Shown here: piece after piece, positions 15,732 through 25,032 of the stretch
Position numbering within the stretch: position 1 is the stretch's first letter
Layout of the letters: every line of letters starts with the position of its first letter
Translations under genes and position numbers: made by a program
Notes under the pieces: generated by a model
The model's input: only the letters and a program-made list of their open reading frames with translations
Databases searched by the model: none
Told to the model about the DNA's origin: nothing
Source of the DNA: Clostridia bacterium
Lineage (GTDB): Bacteria; Bacillota; Clostridia; Monoglobales; Monoglobaceae
Assembly (NCBI GenBank): GCA_017620615.1
Contig: JAGAUW010000029.1
Coordinates: 1-64,000 of the forward strand
Length of the DNA stretch: 64,000 bases
Reading direction: 5' to 3'

Positions 15732-16409
15732 GTGCCTACTTTCAAAATAGCCATTGATGGTCCTGCCGGGGCTGGAAAAAGTACTATTGCAAAGGCTGCA
15801 TCAAAGAAAATAGGATTTGTCTATATTGATACAGGTGCTATGTTTCGTGCAGTGGGGCTTGCGGCACTTCGCAGAAATATTGATATAAATGGCGATAAGG
15901 AAACTGTCGAAGCTATGCTTGGGGAAATTGCCATTGACATCGCTCACGGAGAAAACGGGCAGGAAATCTTTCTTAATGGTGAAAATGTTTCAACAGAAAT
16001 CCGTATGCCAGAGGTGTCTGTTGCAGCATCCGACATTTCAAAAATTCCGTCTGTACGCAAAAAGCTTTTGGATCTTCAGCGCAGCATTGCCGAAAAAACA
16101 GACGTAATTATGGACGGACGTGACATAGGTACGGTTGTTCTTCCTGATGCGCAGCTCAAGATTTTCCTTACCGCATCGGTTGAAGAAAGGGCTATGCGTC
16201 GCTATAAAGAACTTATTGAAAAAGGCGTAGAATGTGATTTTGATGAGGTAAAAAAGGATATGGAATACAGGGATAAAAACGATTCCGAACGTGAAATCGC
16301 ACCACTTAAACCTGCTGATGACGGTGTTATTGTAGATACAACGGGAAACACCTTGGAGGAATCTGTTGAAATAATTCTTAACCTTATCAATGAAAGAAGA
16401 GGAAAGTAA
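15732..16409 (+). CDS. cmk: Cytidylate kinase
   Basis: 225 aa. Phosphorylates CMP and dCMP with ATP. P-loop GPAGAGKSTIAK at the start, YIDTGAMFRAVGLAAL, MDGRDIGTVVLPDAQLKIFLTAS, and the lid region RRYKELIEKG...YRDKNDSEREIAPLKPADDGVIVDTT, all standard. GTG 15732 follows GGGGAGGG. Its last base is shared with the plsC start codon. Confidence 0.95.
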   Translation: MPTFKIAIDGPAGAGKSTIAKAASKKIGFVYIDTGAMFRAVGLAALRRNIDINGDKETVEAMLGEIAIDIAHGENGQEIFLNGENVSTEIRMPEVSVAASDISKIPSVRKKLLDLQRSIAEKTDVIMDGRDIGTVVLPDAQLKIFLTASVEERAMRRYKELIEKGVECDFDEVKKDMEYRDKNDSEREIAPLKPADDGVIVDTTGNTLEESVEIILNLINERRGK

Positions 16410-17008
16410 TGTATAATTTTGTTTTATCGATAGTAAGGGGAATATATCGCCTTCTGTTCAAAATTGAAATTGAGGGGCTTGAGAAAATCCCTAAGGATAA
16501 AAATTTTCTTGTTGTACCAAATCATCTAAGTAATTTTGACCCGCCTCTTGTTGCGGCATTTTTGCCCGTTAAGATGACATATATGGCAAAGGCGAGCTTG
16601 TTTAAGGTTCCCATTGTTGCTCAGGTTATAAAGGCTTTTGGGGCTTTTCCTGTTAAGCGTAGCGGAAATGATATTTCGGCTGTAAAAACAGCAATAAAGC
16701 TTCTAAAAAATGGCAAAACTCTTGTTATTTTCCCTGAGGGTATAAGGGTGAGAACACCCGGAACCTTGGGCAAGGGAAAACAAGGTGCTGCTATGATTGC
16801 GGCAAAAGCCGGAGTGGGATTTTTGCCTATTGGCATTGAAACTACATATAAATTCCGCAGCAGGGTAAAAATGACTGTGGGTGATTATATTGATTTTTCT
16901 AAGTATTACAATCAAAGACTTTCATCCGAAGAACTGCAAAAAATAACAGACGAGGTTTTGATGCCTGAGATTGCAAAGCTGGCAGGGGCTAAGGTTTATG
17001 GAAATTAA
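16409..17008 (+). CDS. plsC: 1-acyl-sn-glycerol-3-phosphate acyltransferase
   Basis: 199 aa. Adds the second acyl chain in phosphatidic-acid synthesis at the inner membrane. Acyltransferase motifs: NHLSNFDPP (the HX4D block, His and Asp kept), FGAFPVKRSG, and FPEGIRVR (block III). An N-terminal hydrophobic stretch likely associates with the membrane. The gene starts on the last base of cmk and overlaps the ispH fusion, giving the cmk-plsC-ispH/S1 order often seen in Clostridia. Confidence 0.92.
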   Translation: MYNFVLSIVRGIYRLLFKIEIEGLEKIPKDKNFLVVPNHLSNFDPPLVAAFLPVKMTYMAKASLFKVPIVAQVIKAFGAFPVKRSGNDISAVKTAIKLLKNGKTLVIFPEGIRVRTPGTLGKGKQGAAMIAAKAGVGFLPIGIETTYKFRSRVKMTVGDYIDFSKYYNQRLSSEELQKITDEVLMPEIAKLAGAKVYGN

Positions 17009-19283
17009 AATTGCTGACAAGGCAGGGTTTTGCTTTGGTGTTGACAGAGCAGTAAAAATTGCTTATGAGAAGGCAAAATCAGCCGACAAGAAAATCTATA
17101 CTTATGGTATGCTTATCCATAATAGTGATGTTACCTGCGAACTTGAAAATTTGGGTGTTCGGTGTGCTGAAGAAATTTCTCATTTACCCGAGGGTTCGGT
17201 GGTTATAATCAGAGCACACGGAATTTCACGGAAAGAATATGAAGAAATTCAGAATAAGGGCGTTGAGATTATTGATGCCACATGCCCTTTTGTGAAGCGA
17301 ATTCACAAAATTGTTGAAGAGGAGCATCGAAAGGGAAGACAGATTGTTATCGTGGGTGACAAAAATCATCCTGAGGTAAAAGGCATAAACGGTTGGTGTG
17401 AAAATTCGGCTATTATTGTCGGTGCAGATGAAAACACCAGTGAAATTTTGACGAAAAATGCCGAAATTCCAATTAGTTTGGTGGCTCAAACCACTATGAG
17501 GAAAGAAAAATTAAAAAAAATTGAAAAAAGTTTAAAAAAACATTTTACAAATGCGATTTTTTTTGATACAATATGTAGTGCGACTGAAGAAAGGCAGATT
17601 GCAGCAGCAAAACTTTCTGAGGAATGCGATGTGATGTTTGTCTTTGGGGGAGCGGACAGTTCAAACACAAACAAGCTGTTTGAGATATGCCGAGAGAAGT
17701 GTCCCAAGACTTACAAGCTTGAAAATGCAAAAGGATTAAATGAGCTTGCTCATTTGTTAAAAAATAAAAATATAAAAAAAGTAGGCATTACCGCCGGAGC
17801 ATCCACTCCGGATAAGGTAATCAAGGAGGCAAAATTTACCATGGCGGAAATTACAAATGAAATGAACTTTGCAGAGGCATTGGAAGAAACTTTAAAACCT
17901 TTGACAACAGGCGATATTGTTAAAGGCGTAGTTATCGGAATTACCCCTACAGAGGTACAGGTAGACATTGACGGAAAGTATGACGGAGTTATCCCTGCAG
18001 ACGAAGTAACAAGCGATGCAAGCGTTGACTTTAGAACATTGGTTAAAGTTGGCGACGAAATAGATGTGTTTGTTGTTCACGTTTCAGACCGTGACGGAGT
18101 TGTTACACTTTCAAAGAAGAAAATTGATGCTGAAAAAGGCTTGCAGGAAATTCGTGCAGACTTTGAAAACGGAACTGTTTTGAGTGGCAGAGTTAGCGAA
18201 ATCGTAAGGGGTGGCATTGTTACAAACGCAAAAGGCGTAAGAGTGTTCATCCCTGCATCAGAAGCTGCAGAACGTTTTGTTGAAGATCTCGGCTCACTTC
18301 TTAATACCGAAGTTTCATTTAAAATTATAAAGATGGACAGAGATCGCAGAGGTCGTCTCAGAGTTGTTGGCTCAATCAAGACTGTTGCAAGAGAAATCAG
18401 CAAGAAAAAGGCAGAAGAATTCTGGGCATCAGCAGAAGTTAACAAAAAATATTTGGGAACAGTTAAGTCACTCACAGCGTTTGGTGCATTCATTGACCTT
18501 GGCGGTGTTGATGGACTTATCCATATTTCAGAGCTTTCGGACAGTCGCATCAAACATCCGTCAGAGGTAGTTAAAGTTGGCGATTCAATCGAAGTATATA
18601 TCAAGGATATGAACAAGGAAACAGGCAAGATTTCACTTGTTAAAGAGCTTGAGGAAGAAAAGAAAGCAAGAGAAGCAGCTTTCTGGGCTTCTTTGGAGGT
18701 TGGAAAAGAATACACAGGAACAGTTAAGTCACTTACAGCTTTTGGTGCATTTATTGACCTTGGCGGTGTTGATGGTCTTGTTCATGTTTCTGAACTTTCA
18801 TGGCAGAGAATTAAGCATCCGTCAGAGGTTGTTAAAGTTGGTGATTCTCTCACAGTTTATATCAAGGAAATTGACATTGAGAAGAAAAAGGTTTCTCTTG
18901 GATATAAGAAAGAAGAAGACAGTCCTTGGTACAAAGCTACAAAAGACCTTAAGGTTGGCGACAACATAAAGTGTAAGGTTGTTCGCATTCTTCCCTTTGG
19001 TGCTTTTGCAGAAATCGCACCTTTCGTTGATGGCCTTATCCATATTTCACAGATAGCAAACACCAGAATTGAAAAACCGTCTGATGTTCTCAATATCGGT
19101 GACGAGGTTGAAGTTCAGGTTACTGAAATCAACAACGATACAAAGCAGATTGGTCTTTCAAGAAAGGTTCTTCTCCCTGACTATGCTCCTGAAACTGAAG
19201 AGGCTGTGGAAGAAGAAGTTTCAGATGAATCTTATACCGAAGAAGGTTCATTCACACTTGGCGACATTCTTGACGCTGAATAA
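16998..19283 (+). CDS. ispH: IspH fused to ribosomal protein S1-like domains
   Basis: About 761 aa. The N-terminal ~285 residues are 4-hydroxy-3-methylbut-2-enyl diphosphate reductase, the last step of the MEP isoprenoid pathway; the [4Fe-4S] cysteines lie in AGFCFGVDRA, DATCPFVK and TICSATEERQ. Then come five S1 RNA-binding domains from about residue 297 on; the third and fourth share TVKSLTAFGAFIDLGGVDGL almost exactly. The tail is acidic (EEAVEEEVSDESYTEEG). This fusion is known in Clostridia. ATG 16998 lies within the end of plsC (11-nt overlap); the frame is open from 16971. Confidence 0.93.
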   Translation: MEIKIADKAGFCFGVDRAVKIAYEKAKSADKKIYTYGMLIHNSDVTCELENLGVRCAEEISHLPEGSVVIIRAHGISRKEYEEIQNKGVEIIDATCPFVKRIHKIVEEEHRKGRQIVIVGDKNHPEVKGINGWCENSAIIVGADENTSEILTKNAEIPISLVAQTTMRKEKLKKIEKSLKKHFTNAIFFDTICSATEERQIAAAKLSEECDVMFVFGGADSSNTNKLFEICREKCPKTYKLENAKGLNELAHLLKNKNIKKVGITAGASTPDKVIKEAKFTMAEITNEMNFAEALEETLKPLTTGDIVKGVVIGITPTEVQVDIDGKYDGVIPADEVTSDASVDFRTLVKVGDEIDVFVVHVSDRDGVVTLSKKKIDAEKGLQEIRADFENGTVLSGRVSEIVRGGIVTNAKGVRVFIPASEAAERFVEDLGSLLNTEVSFKIIKMDRDRRGRLRVVGSIKTVAREISKKKAEEFWASAEVNKKYLGTVKSLTAFGAFIDLGGVDGLIHISELSDSRIKHPSEVVKVGDSIEVYIKDMNKETGKISLVKELEEEKKAREAAFWASLEVGKEYTGTVKSLTAFGAFIDLGGVDGLVHVSELSWQRIKHPSEVVKVGDSLTVYIKEIDIEKKKVSLGYKKEEDSPWYKATKDLKVGDNIKCKVVRILPFGAFAEIAPFVDGLIHISQIANTRIEKPSDVLNIGDEVEVQVTEINNDTKQIGLSRKVLLPDYAPETEEAVEEEVSDESYTEEGSFTLGDILDAE

Positions 19284-19297
19284 TTAAACAAAAACAC

Positions 19298-19334
19298 GGG
19301 CTGTAACAAAAGATTTATAATTTTGTTACGGCTC
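19298..19334 (+). other. Hairpin after ispH-S1
   Basis: GGGCTGTAACAAAA and TTTTGTTACGGCTC form a 14-bp stem with one G-T pair and one A-C mismatch. There is no T-run; it may pause or weakly terminate before murD. Confidence 0.4.
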
Positions 19335-19358
19335 GCTTTATATCCGGAGGGGCTATTT

Positions 19359-20720
19359 ATGGAAATATCTGAATACAAACAGTATGTCAGAAATAAGTGT
19401 ATTTCGGTAATCGGTATTGGTGTCAGCAATGTTCCGTTGATACGGTTTTTGGTTGATGCCGGAGCAAACGTTACTGCCCACGATAAAAAAGAAAAAGAAC
19501 GTCTGGGTAGAATTTATGAGGAGCTTCTGAAAATTGGTGTTAGCTTTGTCCTTGGTGGAGAATATCTAACGAAAATTCCTGAAAATACCGAAATAATTTT
19601 CAAAACCCCGGGTCTTCGAGGGGATGTACCTGAACTCCTTGCTGCAAAAAAACGTGGTGTTACTGTTACCTCTGAAATGGAGTTGTTTTTTGATATCTGT
19701 CCTTGTGAAATTATTGCGGTGACTGGAAGCGACGGAAAGACCACCACCACAACACTTATTGGCGAGATGCTAAAAGGAGAGGGTTATAAGTGTTTTATAG
19801 GCGGAAATATCGGCAAATCCTTGATTGGTGAGGTGGAAAAAATAACTAAAGATGACAAGGTGGTGCTTGAACTTTCAAGCTTTCAGCTGTTTTCTATGAG
19901 GAAAAGTCCCAAGGTTGCCGTTGTTACAAATGTAACCCCAAACCACCTTGACTGGCACACTGATTTTGACGAATATGTTGAGTCCAAGAAAAATATAATG
20001 AAGTTTCAGGATAAAGCAGATGTCCTTGTTACAAACTCTGCCAATGATGTTTCAAAAAGTATTGGTGATGAGGCAAGGGGAGCGCATAGAAGCTTTTCGT
20101 CACAAGGTGATGCCCTTGTGTATCTTGAAGATGGGTTTATAATTTATGATGAAGAAAAAATTATCAAAACTTCTGATATAAGAATTCCTGGTCTTCACAA
20201 TGTGGAAAACTATATGGCTGCAATTGCGGCAACGAGAGATTATGTTTCTAAAGAAACCGTAGAAAAGGTGGCAAAGAACTTTGGTGGTGTTGCTCATAGA
20301 ATTGAATTTGTGCGTGAAAAGGATGGCGTGAAGTTTTATAACGATTCAATAGCCAGCAGTCCTGCACGCACTACGGCGGGTCTTAAATCTTTTGCCCAAA
20401 AGGTGATTCTGATTGCTGGTGGTTACGATAAAAAAATACCCTTTGACGACTTTGGAAAAGTTGTCAATGAGTATGTAAAGACGCTTGTTCTGGTGGGTGT
20501 TACCTCACCCAAAATAGAAAAAGCAGTAAGAAATGCGGACAATTTCAATGATATTGAAATTATCAGGGCTGATGCCTTTGAAGAAGCGGTTATTTCTGCG
20601 AAAAATAGTGCAAAAAATGGCGACATTGTGTTGCTGTCGCCGGCTTGTGCAAGCTTTGATTTGTTTGATAATTTTGAACAACGGGGAAATATTTTCAAAG
20701 AAATAGTTATGAAATTTTAA
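19359..20720 (+). CDS. murD: UDP-N-acetylmuramoyl-L-alanine--D-glutamate ligase
   Basis: 453 aa. Adds D-Glu to UDP-MurNAc-L-Ala in peptidoglycan synthesis. N-terminal Rossmann-like domain (ISVIGIGVSNVPLIRFL), ATP-binding VTGSDGKTTTTTLIGEML, middle-domain LELSSFQLFSM and TNVTPNHLDWH, and C-terminal HRIEFVREKDGVKFYNDSIASSPART. ATG 19359 follows CCGGAGG; the longer frame from 19323 runs through the hairpin. The 3' end overlaps the convergent comEC by 14 nt. Confidence 0.94.
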   Translation: MEISEYKQYVRNKCISVIGIGVSNVPLIRFLVDAGANVTAHDKKEKERLGRIYEELLKIGVSFVLGGEYLTKIPENTEIIFKTPGLRGDVPELLAAKKRGVTVTSEMELFFDICPCEIIAVTGSDGKTTTTTLIGEMLKGEGYKCFIGGNIGKSLIGEVEKITKDDKVVLELSSFQLFSMRKSPKVAVVTNVTPNHLDWHTDFDEYVESKKNIMKFQDKADVLVTNSANDVSKSIGDEARGAHRSFSSQGDALVYLEDGFIIYDEEKIIKTSDIRIPGLHNVENYMAAIAATRDYVSKETVEKVAKNFGGVAHRIEFVREKDGVKFYNDSIASSPARTTAGLKSFAQKVILIAGGYDKKIPFDDFGKVVNEYVKTLVLVGVTSPKIEKAVRNADNFNDIEIIRADAFEEAVISAKNSAKNGDIVLLSPACASFDLFDNFEQRGNIFKEIVMKF

Positions 20721-22350
20721 TTTTTTGGCGGCCTTTTTGGCCGCTTTTTTCTTTCTTTATGTCATAGAGTGCTTTAAGGAGAAAATATGTAAAAATCACA
20801 ATCCCTGTATATAGTACAAAAGTTGCAAAATTCAGGGAGTTTTCGGGAACATAAAATGAAAATTTACGTTTACCGAATATATCTGCTGTTTTGTAAATTA
20901 TTCCAAGCAGAAATCTCAGGGGATAATAGAAAATACTTGTCGCAAGGTATGGAGAAATATAAAATAGTAGCACAGCCAGGAAGCCAAGACAAAATGCAGC
21001 AGTTACAGCGGGGACAACCCAAAGATTTGTGATAAATTGAACCCAGGATACGTTTTGAAAAAACAGTGCAGAAAAATATGCGGTACCAAGAAAAGCGGAG
21101 AAGGATGTTGCTAAAGACGGAACAATGAATTTTAACGCTTTTCCTGCGAAAGAAGCGATTCTCTCTGGCGCGAAGTTTGGTATCTTAATTTCAAAGTCAA
21201 AAAGATTCATAAGGTATTTCCAAAAGACCAGAATTCCAAGTGTTGCTCCAAAAGAAAGGCTCAAACTTTTTGAAAACAGGGAATAAGGGGTTATCCATAA
21301 AATTATTGCCAGGGAAATAAAGAGTGCATTTATGGGGGAATATCGCTGATTTAAGAACGCCGATATTATCATCACAAGCATCATAATTCCCGCACGGCAT
21401 ATCGAGGGTGTAAAGTTTGCAGCAGCCACGAAGAGAAACAAAATTGGGACAGAGAATAGCAATGATTTTTTGTAGCTTGTGGGGAGTTTTTGCAATAAAA
21501 ATGCAAGCAAAGCAAAGAGAATTGAAAGATGCATACCTGATACCGCTACAATGTGGGAAAGGCCTGCATAAGAAAATTTTTTGTAAAGTGCATCAGAAAA
21601 GTCGGACTTATCCCCCACAAGAATGCCTTTTAATATCGGCGCGAGTTTCGTGGAGTCGTACAGGAGTTTGTCTGTGGCAAATACCACTTTGTTTTTGATA
21701 AGCGTGCCCAATTCTTTGATTGAATATGTAAGACCCTCAGGTGATTTAAAATCGTCGGGGTTTGCATTATGCGTTGTTCCAATTAGGGAAATGTTTTTGC
21801 CCCGCAGGTGGGAAAAGTAGTCATAATTGTCAAAATCGGTTTCTCGATCAGGCGATTTTAGGGTTGTCCAGCAACATATTTTGTCACCTTCCCGGATATG
21901 TTCGCCACGGCTTTTTGGAATGTAAAGAATTATGGTTTCGGGGTCTATGGGCTTGTGGTCTGCCTGGCATACAAGAAACTCCATACTGTATGAGTGTGAA
22001 CTTGAAGTTTCGGATGGAACAGATGAAACAATACCCGAAGTCCATATGCTTTCATCTTTAAAGGTTACAAGTTTGTCATCAAACACAGCCTTTGAGAAAG
22101 AAAATCGGAAAACCCCAACAACAAAACAAAAAATAATCATAATAGGCAGAAGAAAGACCTTTACGGCATTTCTTTTTCCTTTTATAATGAGTAAAGTTAA
22201 AAGCACACAAAAGATAACCCACAAAATAATAAGTATGGGGAACATAAACAGCAAACCAAGGGATGCCGCAAGATATATGCCACAGGCAAAGGCGATAACA
22301 AAGAGAATAAGATAATTCTTTAGGGTTATTATATGCTGTGATTTATACAT
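20707..22350 (-). CDS. comEC: ComEC/Rec2-family DNA uptake channel (short form)
   Basis: 547 aa, many membrane segments. The N-terminal soluble part (about 55-220, the DUF4131 region with LKSPDRETDFDNYDYF) is followed by the competence domain with GDKSDF, YAGLSHIVAVSGMHLSILFALL and SICRAGIMMLVMI. It ends near residue 540 without the C-terminal metallo-beta-lactamase domain found in longer ComEC proteins such as that of Bacillus subtilis. The ATG follows CGGAGG. No other competence gene lies nearby. It converges on murD, and murD's terminator lies inside its last codons. Confidence 0.85.
   Translation of the reverse strand: MYKSQHIITLKNYLILFVIAFACGIYLAASLGLLFMFPILIILWVIFCVLLTLLIIKGKRNAVKVFLLPIMIIFCFVVGVFRFSFSKAVFDDKLVTFKDESIWTSGIVSSVPSETSSSHSYSMEFLVCQADHKPIDPETIILYIPKSRGEHIREGDKICCWTTLKSPDRETDFDNYDYFSHLRGKNISLIGTTHNANPDDFKSPEGLTYSIKELGTLIKNKVVFATDKLLYDSTKLAPILKGILVGDKSDFSDALYKKFSYAGLSHIVAVSGMHLSILFALLAFLLQKLPTSYKKSLLFSVPILFLFVAAANFTPSICRAGIMMLVMIISAFLNQRYSPINALFISLAIILWITPYSLFSKSLSLSFGATLGILVFWKYLMNLFDFEIKIPNFAPERIASFAGKALKFIVPSLATSFSAFLGTAYFSALFFQNVSWVQFITNLWVVPAVTAAFCLGFLAVLLFYISPYLATSIFYYPLRFLLGIIYKTADIFGKRKFSFYVPENSLNFATFVLYTGIVIFTYFLLKALYDIKKEKSGQKGRQKIKIS
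20727..20750 (+). terminator. murD terminator inside comEC coding sequence
   Basis: GCGGCC-TTTTT-GGCCGC followed by TTTTTT. It encodes part of the Gly-Arg-Gln-rich end of ComEC on the other strand. Confidence 0.85.
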
Positions 22351-22462
22351 AAAATCCTCCGGGAAAATAAATACGACAATATATTACTTTATTCGACAGA
22401 TGTTGTCAAGGCGGCGCACTTATCTGTGATTTGAGGAACAAACAAAAATATCAAAATTTTAC

Positions 22463-22491
22463 TTGCCTTTGGGAGGAAAATGATGTATAAT
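22463..22491 (+). promoter_or_regulatory. glyQS promoter
   Basis: TTGCCT, 17-nt spacer, TATAAT (22486-22491), about 100 nt before the start codon. The leader holds one small hairpin (TTCCGC/GCGGAA) but no T-box motif. I see nothing else between 22351 and 22591. Confidence 0.65.
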
Positions 22492-22591
22492 GTAAAATAA
22501 GTATGTTTGTACTTAAGGTTATTATTTAAATATCTTTTATTCCGCAGGTCCACAGCGGAAGTCTTTAAAAGTTTGTGGGCAGAAGGGCTTT

Positions 22592-23983
22592 GTGATTGAA
22601 ATGAAAAATACTGAAAAGACAATGGAGAAAGTGGTTGCTCTTTGCAAAGGGCGTGGATTTGTATATTCAGGTTCTGAAATATACGGTGGACTTGCAAACA
22701 CTTGGGATTACGGTCCTTTGGGTGTTGAACTCAAGAATAACGTAAAACGTGCATGGTGGAAAAAGTTCATTCAGGAAAGTCCCTACAACGTAGGTCTTGA
22801 TGCGGCTATTCTTATGAACCCTGAGGTTTGGGTGGCATCAGGTCACGTTGGCGGTTTTTCTGATCCTCTTATGGATTGTAAGGAATGTAAAGCACGTTTC
22901 AGAGCTGATAAGCTTATTGAAGATGAAGCAGGTGTTTCTGCTGATGGCTGGTCAGATGCAAAAATGATGGAATTTATCACTGAAAAGCAGATAAAATGTC
23001 CGAGTTGTGGAAAACATAACTTTACTGACATCAGAAAGTTCAACCTTATGTTCAAAACTTTCCAGGGTGTTACCGAAGACAGCAAAAACGAAATTTATTT
23101 AAGACCCGAAACGGCTCAGGGTATCTTCGTAAACTTTAAAAATGTTCAGCGCACATCAAGAAAAAAGGTTCCTTTTGGTATCGGTCAGGTGGGTAAATCT
23201 TTCAGAAATGAAATTACACCAGGAAACTTTATATTCAGAACACGTGAGTTTGAACAGATGGAGCTTGAATTCTTCTGCAAACCCGGAACAGACCTCGAAT
23301 GGTTTAAATATTGGAAAGACTTCTGCAAAAACTGGTTACTCTCTTTGGGTATCGCTGAAGAAAACATCAAGATGCGCGACCACGAGCAGGAAGAGCTTTC
23401 ACATTACAGCAATGCGACAACAGACATCGAATTTATGTTCCCGTTCGGTTGGGGCGAGCTTTGGGGTATAGCTGACAGAACAGACTTTGACCTTTCACAG
23501 CACAGCAATCATAGCGGTGAAAAGCTTGAATACAACGACCCCGAAACAAATGAAAAATATGTTCCTTACTGTGTTGAGCCGTCACTTGGTGCAGACCGTG
23601 TCACTCTGGCGTTTTTGGTTGAGGCTTATGACGAAGAAGTTATTGATGCAGAAAAGAATGATGTCCGCACAGTTATGAGATTCCATCCGGCACTTGCTCC
23701 AATTAAGGCTGCGGTTCTGCCTCTTTCAAAGAAATTGGCGGATGGCGCAGGCGAGGTTTACAGAAAGCTTGCGGCGGAATTTATGTGTGAATATGACGAA
23801 GCAGGAAGCATAGGAAAGCGTTATCGCAGACAGGACGAAATCGGTACACCTTTCTGCATCACATATGACTTTGAGTCAGAGGAAGATGCATCTGTTACTG
23901 TACGTCATCGTGACACTATGGAACAGGAACGTATTAAAATTGACGAACTCGTTCAGTATATAAGCGAAAGAATTAAGTTTTAA
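22592..23983 (+). CDS. glyQS: Glycyl-tRNA synthetase, single-chain type
   Basis: 463 aa. Class II synthetase charging tRNA-Gly. [31 protein letters not shown] is the family N-terminus; a zinc-ribbon-like insertion ([21 protein letters not shown]) follows; motif 2 is [25 protein letters not shown] and motif 3 [14 protein letters not shown]; the C-terminus is the anticodon-binding domain. The start is GTG 22592 or ATG 22601; AAGGG at 22583-22587 favours GTG. Confidence 0.95.
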   Translation: MIEMKNTEKTMEKVVALCKGRGFVYSGSEIYGGLANTWDYGPLGVELKNNVKRAWWKKFIQESPYNVGLDAAILMNPEVWVASGHVGGFSDPLMDCKECKARFRADKLIEDEAGVSADGWSDAKMMEFITEKQIKCPSCGKHNFTDIRKFNLMFKTFQGVTEDSKNEIYLRPETAQGIFVNFKNVQRTSRKKVPFGIGQVGKSFRNEITPGNFIFRTREFEQMELEFFCKPGTDLEWFKYWKDFCKNWLLSLGIAEENIKMRDHEQEELSHYSNATTDIEFMFPFGWGELWGIADRTDFDLSQHSNHSGEKLEYNDPETNEKYVPYCVEPSLGADRVTLAFLVEAYDEEVIDAEKNDVRTVMRFHPALAPIKAAVLPLSKKLADGAGEVYRKLAAEFMCEYDEAGSIGKRYRRQDEIGTPFCITYDFESEEDASVTVRHRDTMEQERIKIDELVQYISERIKF

Positions 23984-24000
23984 GGGATGGTGCACATCAA

Positions 24001-25032
24001 ATGCTGTCAGGCGTTGTGGGTCACGAAAAAGTAAAAAGGGTTCTGCACAATTCTTATTTTGAGGGACGTGTGGGACATGCATATATTTTTGAAGGTCCCA
24101 AGGGTGTTGGGCGGCTCAGTGCTGCAAAGGCTTTTTCAAGGCTTTTGCTTTGTGAAAATCCTCAAAACGGCAATGCCTGCGGAAAATGCAAAAGCTGCAG
24201 CATGTGTGAATCCGGAAATCATCCTGATGTTTCCATTGTTACAAATCAGCTTTATGACCAGAGCAAAAAAAGTACAGATGTGTTGGTTGATACAATACGC
24301 AATATGAAAAAAGATGTGTATATAAAGCCGTATCATTCACAGCGGAAGATTTATATAATTCCAAAGGCTGATACAATGAATATGTATGCACAAAATAGCC
24401 TTCTCAAGGTTCTTGAGGAACCACCTGCATATTGTACGATTATTTTGATAGCGGAAAATTCAAATATGTTTTTGCCCACCGTTTTGTCAAGAACGGTTTC
24501 TGTGAGGTTTTTTCCGCTTTCAGATGTGGATGTTGAGGAATATCTGAAGAAAAATTACCCTGCCCTTTCAGAAAACGCAACTGCCATTGCTGCAATGAGT
24601 GCAGGCTCTATCGGAAAATCCAAAATGCTGTGCGAGTCTCCTGAACTCGTGAAAATGAGGGATGGTCTTGTTGAGTGCTTTGAAGATTTGCTTGGTGAAA
24701 AGAAACGTTCTATTTATGATTTTGTGCTGTTTTTGAAGCAAAACAAGGACGATTTTGAAATTATGAGGGATATTTTGCAAGGGATTTTTTGTGACCTTTT
24801 GCATATAAAAAATACAGGGGATTTTGAACACATTACAAATCCGGACAAGGTGTCAAAACTTAAAAAGTTTAACGAGCAGATGAATAAGTCTGTTCCTGAA
24901 AAATTATTGGAAATTTTGCTTAAATACAATGAGTATTTTTTGAAAAATATAAGCTATGCCCAGATAGCACAGTGCTTGGGTGTGGAGCTATGGGAGGCAA
25001 TCCATGACAGAAGTTATAGGTGTGAAATTTAA
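24001..25032 (+). CDS. holB: DNA polymerase III delta' subunit
   Basis: 343 aa. Clamp-loader subunit. AAA+-type N-terminus with a degenerate P-loop (GPKGVGRLS, Lys replaced by Arg, as expected for a subunit that does not hydrolyse ATP), the four-Cys zinc module CGKCKSCSMC, then KVLEEPPAYCTIILIAEN and LSRTVSVRF (SRC-like). It overlaps ricT by 29 nt, the usual holB-ricT (yaaT) pair of Firmicutes. Confidence 0.92.
   Translation: MLSGVVGHEKVKRVLHNSYFEGRVGHAYIFEGPKGVGRLSAAKAFSRLLLCENPQNGNACGKCKSCSMCESGNHPDVSIVTNQLYDQSKKSTDVLVDTIRNMKKDVYIKPYHSQRKIYIIPKADTMNMYAQNSLLKVLEEPPAYCTIILIAENSNMFLPTVLSRTVSVRFFPLSDVDVEEYLKKNYPALSENATAIAAMSAGSIGKSKMLCESPELVKMRDGLVECFEDLLGEKKRSIYDFVLFLKQNKDDFEIMRDILQGIFCDLLHIKNTGDFEHITNPDKVSKLKKFNEQMNKSVPEKLLEILLKYNEYFLKNISYAQIAQCLGVELWEAIHDRSYRCEI

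Noticed and set aside
18077-18715. 212-aa open frame on the minus strand
   Set aside because: It is the antisense of the S1 domains of the IspH fusion; Ser/Thr-rich composition is an artefact of the coding strand.
18455-18840. Long near-identical direct repeat
   Set aside because: Explained by S1 domains 3 and 4 of one protein, not a mobile or satellite repeat.
22351-22591. T-box leader upstream of glyQS
   Set aside because: glyQS often has one, but there is no UGGNACC motif; only a promoter and a small hairpin are visible.
24980-25003. Longer N-terminus for RicT
   Set aside because: The extension is not like the family; ATG 25004 has GGGAGG at good distance.
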